Below, in pieces: positions 19,516 to 26,783 of a stretch of 26,783 nucleotides of DNA. Location of the stretch: NCBI GenBank assembly GCA_002633005.1, contig NMRA01000482.1, positions 15,462 to 42,244 of the forward strand, given 5' to 3'. Both the position numbers and the translations under genes were made by a program. A model generated the notes under the pieces. That model was given only the letters and a program-made list of their open reading frames with translations, was not told the DNA's origin and did no database searches. Every line of letters starts with the position of its first letter. The first letter of the stretch is position 1. This DNA comes from Phoronis australis. Lineage: Eukaryota; Phoronida; Phoronidae.

Positions 19516-21169
19516 ATAAAATTGGTGTCCACTTGTTCCTTGTTTAGGACACCAGAGATTTCGGAGTCCGCAAAGAACCGACGATGCGTTATCTTTGAGA
19601 CCATATATGGCAAGTAAAATGACACGCCGTGACAAGTCGACCTAGCTGTCTGATTTCGAAGTCTGAAATCGCCCCCTGCAATTTCGACAAAGGAACAATT
19701 TGGGGCCTATTTGCATAACGAGTAGTACGCAGTCGAAGTTGTTTTTGTGAGTGATGAAAGACCGGGAGGAGAAATTCTTAAGAGCACGTCCACGAATGGA
19801 CCAGGCAAAAAGTGATAAAGGCTATGTCACGGATTTCCTCGATTGTTTGCATGATGGTAGGGGTTGATGCCCCAACCTTCATACCAACATTAATTTTTTT
19901 GCGTGCGCCACCTTGTGGTTGCTATGGGAACCTGTTGTTTTTCTGCCAATTCCAAGCCTCGTTACAGCTACATTTTGGCACTTTTTGCGAACTTACCTTG
20001 AGAACAGTAGTGCAAAATGAAACACTTCAAGTTTATCACTGAATTGGTGTGTCTTTCAACTTGCCAGTCATAGAAAATGTCAAGGTTTCAGTTACATCTT
20101 ATCCGTTTTTGAAGGCTACCAGTTTAGCTAGTTCGTGGTGATTCCAAAATGTTGAAAATTGCCCTACGTCCTGCCTCAATATCTCAGCTGAAGCCAAATT
20201 TAAAACAACAAAACTACCACCAGTGTTTAGATTGATCTTAGCTCTACAAAATAAAACCATAAAAAGTCTAGGCAATCACCCTTCTTCATACCGCTTCGGG
20301 CTCTAGAAGTAGGGCACCTCACCAAAATTATGCAACCGGCCAATGTCTGCATAGGGTAACAAATGTATGCGAGGATTCAAAATACAGTTTTAAAATCTTA
20401 AAATAGGCGATCGAACATATCAAGAGAGCTTTAATTTTATTACTTTACAGAAAATAGTGAGAAGCACAACAAGGCACGTTGGTTTCCTTTCACCCTGACG
20501 ATAACGCTGCCAATAACATGTGCATATATTCACCGTTTCAAAATGCATTATGGTTGAGTAAAAACTCTCTAAAGTAAGTCTTCAGTTATTCATAACTGGG
20601 AACTCAAATTCTGAAATTTTAATGTGTGGGTCTGATTGAAATTTAGTTTTCTAATGTTCTCGAAGTCGGTTGATCGTGTCCCGACGCATCTCAATTCATC
20701 GAATTTTATAAAAAAAAACAATAATAGGTGTGTTGGGCCGTTAGGAGACAACTGCATCTCCATACAGTGTACATCACCAAACCCGAACAAATCAGACAGC
20801 AAAGTAGTTAGTCATAAAAAAGAGATGTTTGAAATGGTATTGGTTAGATGCTGTGAAATAAGGTTAGAAAAACTGATCTGATAAGGATAGGCGACTACCG
20901 GTGAAATTGGCGTTGTTGAATAACTTTTCTTACGCTTCTCATTCGGGAAAGTCCCCGAACAGCACACGCCCAGATGTGCATATGGATGTCTGAATATTCT
21001 CGCATTATGGATACCAATGTTTTTTAGTTTTCACCGACAACGCATAGAATGATGTATTTGCGGAAGGTTTGCAGACATTTTCATAAAAACCACAGGAAAT
21101 GGAGTATTTCACACGCAAGATAGCAGAAAAGTCAGTTAAGATGTTTTTTGCATCTATCACAGTTACAAT
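19516..21169. other. No gene seen
   Basis: No convincing exon, RNA gene or repeat is recognised. The open frames present are short and without family resemblance. Confidence 0.4.
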
Positions 21170-21460
21170 GGCGGATTCCAGGAGGGGGCCAAGGGGGCCA
21201 TGCCCCCCTAAAATTCTCCCAGATACCATTTGTCAGTTCGGGGTGCTAATTGGTGACTAGCATATGCGCGCACCCAGGGGGCTCCGTGGGCGAATGCACA
21301 ATGCATTGGCCTTGAACAAACCCCGTTTACCGGATTTTTTTAGTAATAAGGTCCACAAACCCAAAAATTCGAGACCCCTGCATCCCTACATTTTAGGGTG
21401 GGCGCGCGGATGTGGCGAAATTCTGTGCCCTGCCCCCCAACTCAAAATCCTGGATCCGCC
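21170..21460. mobile_element. MITE-like DNA element with GGCGGATCCAGGA ends, 291 bp
   Basis: The left end GGCGGATTCCAGGA and the right end TCCTGGATCCGCC are inverted repeats with one base inserted on the left. Just inside both ends are G/C-rich runs (GGGGGCCAAGGGGGCC; TGCCCCCCAACTCAAAATCC). The interior is non-coding and clearly richer in GC than its surroundings. A target duplication is not evident. This is a non-autonomous DNA transposon by structure; the superfamily is not assigned. Confidence 0.65.
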
Positions 21461-22095
21461 CGAGTTTAGTATGGGTATGCAATGGTGTTTGGTGCTTACC
21501 ATCGGTCAGACTCAAAAAATTCAGAAGTCTCGAGACTAATACATGTAGTGTCAGCTACTTCATTGAAAAATCATAAGACAATTCATGTGCAGCAAAACGA
21601 AAATAAAACACACAAAGTTAACATTCAGACTGCATATAGGTGAACTTGGGTAATCCTGCAAAGAGATTTTGGAACAAAGTTGGGCAATATTTAAAAACTG
21701 TCCTGATTTAAATTATTGTTTATTATGTTAGACATAGAGATGCAGCAGAGCAGGTTATACTGTACTTATGTAGCAAAACGATAAGATAGCCAAATATTAA
21801 ACAAAAACCAAAGTAGTTTAGAGAATAGTAATACTATATTGAGGCTGATATAGGACACAGGCAAATTACACGCCATAAATCAAGTAAATAGAAAAGAACA
21901 AATGTGGTCACATTTACAAAATGCGAGCAAATTAGGTGTACAATGAGACACCTTTAGTCAGCATAGATGACACGTCACGAAATGGAAATAGCATTTTGTC
22001 TGACTACTTTTGACATACTGTATTTCAAATGTCTCTGAGTCTTGTATACATGAAATGTGCTACTGCGGCAATTCCATTGACTCAACAATCTTTTG
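21461..22095. other. No gene seen
   Basis: AT-rich spacer with no supported feature. Confidence 0.4.
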
Positions 22096-22477
22096 TCACA
22101 ATTCAAATCGACGGTCTTCCTCAGCGATTCTTTTCATTCCAAAGGCATCAAATTGTGCGAGTTTCCCAGAACGATTGAGTGCTGCTAAACGGGAAAATAT
22201 TTAATCTGCTGAGGTGAGAGACATTCTTCAGAACATCAATATGACCAGGAGCAATACATTCATGGGTAACATATAATGCTTTGCTGGCTTTTTGTTTGTA
22301 ATATCGTTAGGACCTTTCGGCAAATTCATCGATGTCAGTTAGAAGCTGGGTCCTAACAGGGTTGACTCTTCCATCAGACGCAGCAGTGAGAAACTGATTC
22401 GACTTATGGATCTTTGGCAAAGGCGTGGGCAGCCAGAATGATGGTTGGTCCCCCTCGTTTCCACTTGAAAAATTTGC
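22096..22477 (-). pseudogene. Possible decayed minus-strand coding sequence, unrecognised
   Basis: On the minus strand an acceptor-like TTTACAG ends at 22478 and opens a 56-codon frame to TAA 22309-22307. It includes the block FWLPTPLPKIHKSNQF. The same frame reopens after the stop for another 52 codons to TGA 22150-22148. A shifted frame then adds about 32 codons rich in charged residues (FGMKRIAEEDRRFEL) to TGA 22098-22096. Protein-like composition broken by one stop and one frameshift suggests a pseudogene or the end of a gene with mis-modelled introns. I know no family for it, and chance openness of AT-poor frames is a real alternative. Confidence 0.3.
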
Positions 22478-24272
22478 CTGTAAATATTACAATTATATGC
22501 AACTTAATCCGTAAACACAAGAATTATATTTTCCATAAATAGCCTTTCCCCAAAGTATTTATTTTCACCATTCAAAATAGCTTGGAAAGATGGCCACTCA
22601 CATATGCATGCTACCCTCATTGTGTGCAAGCACTACTCAAAACAAAAGGTGTCGTCAATTAATCAAAACGTAAGTTCACTACTAAAACCTGGAAAACCAT
22701 CAATTTTGATATATAGCATTGCCACGGCTTCGAAATGCCATAAAGTTAAGACAAGATCCAACACTCTTCATGCCACGATGCTGATTGAGAAAATTTTATG
22801 TTTTAGTACATGATTTTCAGGCTAAAAGGAACACAATTGCATCTTCAAAATTTGCCTCAGTGGTCACTAAAACAACCCGGAGCAACTATAAAAATCCTAT
22901 TTGGAGTACCTAAGCTTTCATAACAAGCAGTCTTCCCTCTCAGAGGAATTTTCAAATGTTGACAGTTGAGGTGAAATAACTGGAACAGAGCTAAGCAGAT
23001 TGTGCACTTATGAACATAGCTCCTCAAATAAACATACAGTACAGTGTAGTTCAAGGTCTGTTAACGCTATCCATTGACTCGCAAGCTCTGGCCCAAACTC
23101 GCAAAACATAACTTATGCACCCAAAAATCGCAGTGCGTGGAGCCAAATCCACTTAGTCTGAGAGACATGGTTAACAAGACAGTAAATACAGAATATATGC
23201 AAAGTGTTTTGTCTGCAAATACAAGGACTGTGTTACACTCCATCAGTAATGTTTCCTAGCAGATGAGTTAGTGAGACAGTCACCAGTTTTTGAGTCAATG
23301 CGCAGTTTACAAGCCCACCGGCCCTGTTTATATTTGAGGCAATTTGCGCAAACCATGTAGTTACATACTCCTGTAACTATGGACAACTTGTGCAGTAAAA
23401 CTTCAGAGATGCAAAATTCACTGAATGCACAGCATTTTTATTTGTCTATGAGGTTTATAAGCAACCACAATACAACTGAAATAAAAATCTACTGCAACTA
23501 CTGTTTTGCTATCATTAAATGTTGATGCACTTAATCCTGGAACCAAGAATCTCAGAAAAAGGTTTTGTGTAACAACACTCCAATTCATTAACTAACTACT
23601 TACTAGTACTCTTTCTGTAGTAAGCTCAACAACAGTGGCTAACTTCTTTGGTAAACGCTTACAATTTCTGCATAGACCTGCAATAGAATTTTATGGAAAG
23701 TAGGCATAACAGAACTCCCAATAGAATGCTGTATTTTGAATCCCCAAATGTTTTCCCCAGTCTTGTTCATGAGGTTGAATGCTTCAGGTATTAGGGACCT
23801 TAACGGTGTTAAAACTTTAGCCATGTTAATTAAATTAGGCCCCATTGTAATGGGGTTCCACTGCATATTTGGAAAATTATGTATCTCTGGTTATACAGAT
23901 AGAGCAATGTGACCAATCAGAAGTGACTACAGGTGAATTAGATGAGAAATTGGTGTCAGCTAGGAGACAAGGGCTCGATTAAATCTTTTGATAATGGACA
24001 CCAAGTTTCCACTTCTTACACATGCGTATTCATAAAATGGAATGTATTTCGACAAACCCTAAATATTGAGATAAAGTGAATATTTTACTAATACAAGTCA
24101 GTACTGGAAGAAGTTACTAAAATTACTCTAGTACTCGAGTGTCGCTTTACTTCATGTAGGGTTGTGCCCTTCATGGCGACTGCAGTCAGAATCTAGTTGA
24201 GAAAGCAAATATAATAAAGTCGTTATCAACAGGTATAGAGTATTGATGACCTGCAGCTGCATAACAACTTAC
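22478..24272. other. Spacer or possible intron between two minus-strand coding-like patches
   Basis: Read on the minus strand it begins GTAAGT (24272-24267) and ends TTTACAG (22484-22478), the two signals of a 1.8-kb intron. No other feature is supported inside it. Confidence 0.3.
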
Positions 24273-24760
24273 CTGACCCAACTGGAATCGATACATTCTG
24301 TTCTTCCAGAAATTCTTTGTTGACTGTATTTCCACTTACATTCCAAACTCAAGCTTGGCCTTGGGCTTAGAGCCTTTCTGATGTTGAAGGTGGGCACATA
24401 TCTTACTTTTACTTGGCCTCCATCTGATTCCATGCTGAGATCGACGATTTTCACAAACTGGGGGGTGGGGGGCAAACTTTTGTAAACAAGCCCACTCTCA
24501 CCCTGGCAAGATTCAGCTGCCACTTTCAGTTTCAACACTGTCACTGAACGGAACTGGGTCGGTGACTTTAACATATTTCAGATGGCTTGCTATGGACTTG
24601 CTGCAATCAGTTAGTGCTTCAATTGCTTGCTGCATGGTTTTGATATTCCTTTGAAGCTCCATAAACCAGATTTGAAGAATTATGACAACGAACACACTAT
24701 ATTAACTACTTCCACCACCTCATCAGCCATTTTTTCTTCAGTGATATCAGAGACACCTGA
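24273..24760 (-). other. Possible minus-strand exons of an unrecognised gene
   Basis: Minus-strand frames here look coding but switch frame. A 50-codon segment from ATG 24662 to TGA 24515-24513 has a helical, coiled-coil-like start (IKTMQQAIEALTDCSKS). Near 24500 GTGAGA resembles a donor, and a C-rich run ends in CAG at 24458 like an acceptor. A good donor CAG|GTAAGT follows at 24273/24272, and GTAAGA occurs at 24406-24401. No single reading links all parts without a stop. It may be real exons with short introns, or a decayed gene. The family is unknown. Confidence 0.28.
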
Positions 24761-24790
24761 AGGGCTCTTCATCAAAAGGGTAATTCACAG

Positions 24791-24830
24791 TAAAAAAAAA
24801 ACAAAACAAAACAAAAAATAATAATTTTAT
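24791..24830. repeat. A-rich simple repeat
   Basis: Poly-A followed by CAAAA units and AATAAT. It could be slippage DNA or the tail of a retroposed sequence, but no retroposon body is recognised upstream. Confidence 0.6.
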
Positions 24831-26298
24831 AGAATTTTATTTGCTAAGAAATAATCCCAACAATTTAACAACCATTTGAGCACTTTTAAATCTCAAAACT
24901 CAACATTTTCGATGACTAGTAGCTATTGTCACAAGTGCTCACTTTGGCTGAGGTGGCTGCGAACAATTGCTCATTACTTTATGAAGACATGTCTTTGCCG
25001 GTGGTTTTGATGCCAAATATCTATTCTACTAAGATAGATCAAACCCACGATTAAGTTTCAAAGTGTAAAATTTGGCTTCAGCTGAGATTGACTCATTCAA
25101 ACCTGGGCAAGTTATCCATGTTTTCTGCTTGTATGACCCCATGACCCTTCAAACCCCAAAATGAGGAATTTAAGGTGCAACTTGACACTTTTATTTTTCA
25201 TTTTTAGGAAGACAATGGATGACTTTATACAAAACAGTAGCTATTTCATTTTCTAGTAGCTTCCGTAATTACTTACAATGTCACAAAAACTGTGATTATT
25301 GGGGTAAGTTCTGATAGTGGTTTTCAGTGAAAACTGAGGTACCCGACTTTTAAGCTACCTAACGCGATAGAATTTGTTTAAAGTGCATTTTAGTAATTAC
25401 CATAAGAAAGTAAACAAAAATGCATAATATGATCCAAATCCGTCACATAGGGTTTATCACCCCTGCATGGATTTTTGCCTGGTCTGAAGTGTACTGCACT
25501 CTTAAGGCATTGAAACAACAGGGAGCTGTGACACAAGACATAGGGGGCCAGCCACTGACCAAATATAGAATCCCACTCCGACCGTGATCTGCCGGATGTT
25601 ATTGGTGGATGATGCCACGTTGCTTTAACCAATTTCCCTGCCCTGTACGGAACACGTTTTTACCAAAATTGGTACACTCTCGGTATTCGATGACGCAAGA
25701 ATGATTGAGGGCCACACTGAAGATGGCAAGATCCTGTCAACAGGCAAGAAGCGCATTTTTGCGTCACTTTTGAGCCTTTGTTACTATCTGGTAGCATGAT
25801 TGGCTTTTGCTTGTCGCATCACTGAACTACTGTAAAAATTTATGGGTACTCCCGTTCAAAGCGCACAGTTGAAACTTCGAGACGTTTGCGACTGCACTAT
25901 AAGTACATGTTCTACGTCCTTTGCTGTCGGTTCCTGGGTAAATAAAAGCCAAAAGCTCGCCAATGTTGTCGGGTGCATAATAAGTTGGCAATAAAAATAC
26001 ACTCTTTGCGAACGAAAGCGTACAGATACTAAAACAAAGACTTTTAATCTTTACGTTGTTTATTAAAAATAAACGCAAGTCAAGAATTGTTCAAACAAAA
26101 TGTCAGCTTGTGCAAGCAGTGAGGCAAATACCGAACGTCGACAGATGTTCTGTTCGGGGAAGACATACCTGTTGCCTTGATTACACGTAAGCACTGGCGC
26201 GGTAAGTGGCGTTAAAGTTCAGACGTACAGCATTGGTATTCCATAAAAAGCTAGTCGCCGAGAGTCCGATGTTCCTTCTGTGGACTGGGTATGACAGA
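24831..26298. other. No gene seen
   Basis: No convincing exon, RNA gene or repeat. Open frames on either strand are short. Confidence 0.4.
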
Positions 26299-26365
26299 AC
26301 TTGAGCTGCAATGACATGCGCGCATCCAGCCTTAGATATGGGGGGTTCGAATTCCCGACGTTGTG
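26299..26365 (+). repeat. Possible tRNA-derived SINE head (degenerate)
   Basis: GGGTTCGAATTCCC at about 26343-26356 matches a Pol III B-box. A weak A-box-like GAGCTGCAATGACATGCGCG lies about 40 bp upstream, the usual tRNA spacing. No cloverleaf can be drawn with confidence and no tail is evident, so this is probably a decayed SINE fragment or a chance match. Confidence 0.28.
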
Positions 26366-26783
26366 GACCATTTGCCAACAAAAGAGAGGGCGTTTGCGCT
26401 TATTAAGTGGACATTTTCCCCATTTTCTCGGACTTTTTGTTTGCCAATTGGAGGGCTCGTCCGACCACCCTCGGTGCGCGAGCATGAATGACGTAGGTGT
26501 CGCCTACTGTATTTGATTGGTCACCGAGCGCTTTAGTTGGGAAAATAAAGCAAAACCGACCCAAAATACCAACTTTGTAAATAACAATTGTTGCTCCGTT
26601 GAGTGGACGTCCAACATGTAGGACGGTTACAACTGTAGGGAACATTGAAACTCTAGGCTTATTGTATTTTACACGCGGTACCGCTATCGACGTGAGTTGG
26701 GTGTTAACGCGGGTTTCCCGAGGGTGACTATATGTCAGTGGTAGCAAGGGAGGGGGGAGGGGTTTTGCCATGTGTCCAGAAAG
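26366..26783. other. Right edge, no supported gene
   Basis: The sequence has an inverted CCAAT (GATTGGTCACC, around 26515) and is less AT-rich than the rest. A minus-strand frame of about 120 codons is open (26771-26403) but Pro- and Val-rich without family resemblance. It may be promoter DNA of a gene outside the window or another repeat. Confidence 0.3.

Noticed and set aside
19308-19625. 105-codon minus-strand ORF as a host gene
   Set aside because: Most of it lies in interspersed repeat copy B, and the frame is disrupted relative to copy A. Treated as part of the repeat.
26403-26771. 122-codon minus-strand ORF at the right edge
   Set aside because: Low-complexity Pro/Val-rich translation without known motifs, overlapping other open frames. 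Not enough to call a gene.

Overview
The window looks like nuclear DNA of an animal. It is AT-rich and sparse in genes, with a GT/AG intron-split gene, long non-coding stretches and several families of mobile-element debris. A decayed Polinton/Maverick-type virus-like element together with an invertebrate-style CREC calcium-binding gene suggests an aquatic invertebrate (cnidarian, amphioxus, mollusc or similar). The sequence alone does not settle the taxon.

Layout. Positions 634-3180 hold the relic of a Polinton-like element. It contains a small membrane-peptide ORF, a capsid-like gene broken by several frameshifts, an adenain-like cysteine protease with two in-frame stops, a polyadenylation-type signal, a second small membrane ORF, and a second fragment of the protease. 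Positions 4804-5346 hold a very well preserved 543-bp non-autonomous LTR element (TRIM-like) on the minus strand. It has TG...CA terminal repeats, a 4-bp target duplication, a polypurine tract and a PBS-like start, and its LTRs contain a tRNA-like segment with A-box and B-box motifs. Positions 5400-8970 are mostly featureless apart from a strong hairpin and weak duplications.

Positions 9018-14090 hold the one convincing intact gene: a six-exon, 318-residue secretory-pathway protein with a signal peptide, six EF-hands and a C-terminal KDEL (CREC family, reticulocalbin-like). The exon 4 / intron 4 junction has been amplified into a 37-38 bp minisatellite that carries six copies of the GTAAGT splice donor.

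Downstream are a small TIR element (16019-16155), a pair of ~500-bp interspersed repeats sharing a conserved stem-loop (17089-17590 and 18974-19515), a ~290-bp MITE (21170-21460), and minus-strand stretches at 22096-22477 and 24273-24760 that look like decayed or poorly resolved exons of an unrecognised gene. The last 2 kb have only a weak tRNA-like SINE head.

The most unusual items are the LTR element with Pol III-type boxes inside its LTRs and the splice-donor minisatellite inside the calcium-binding gene.
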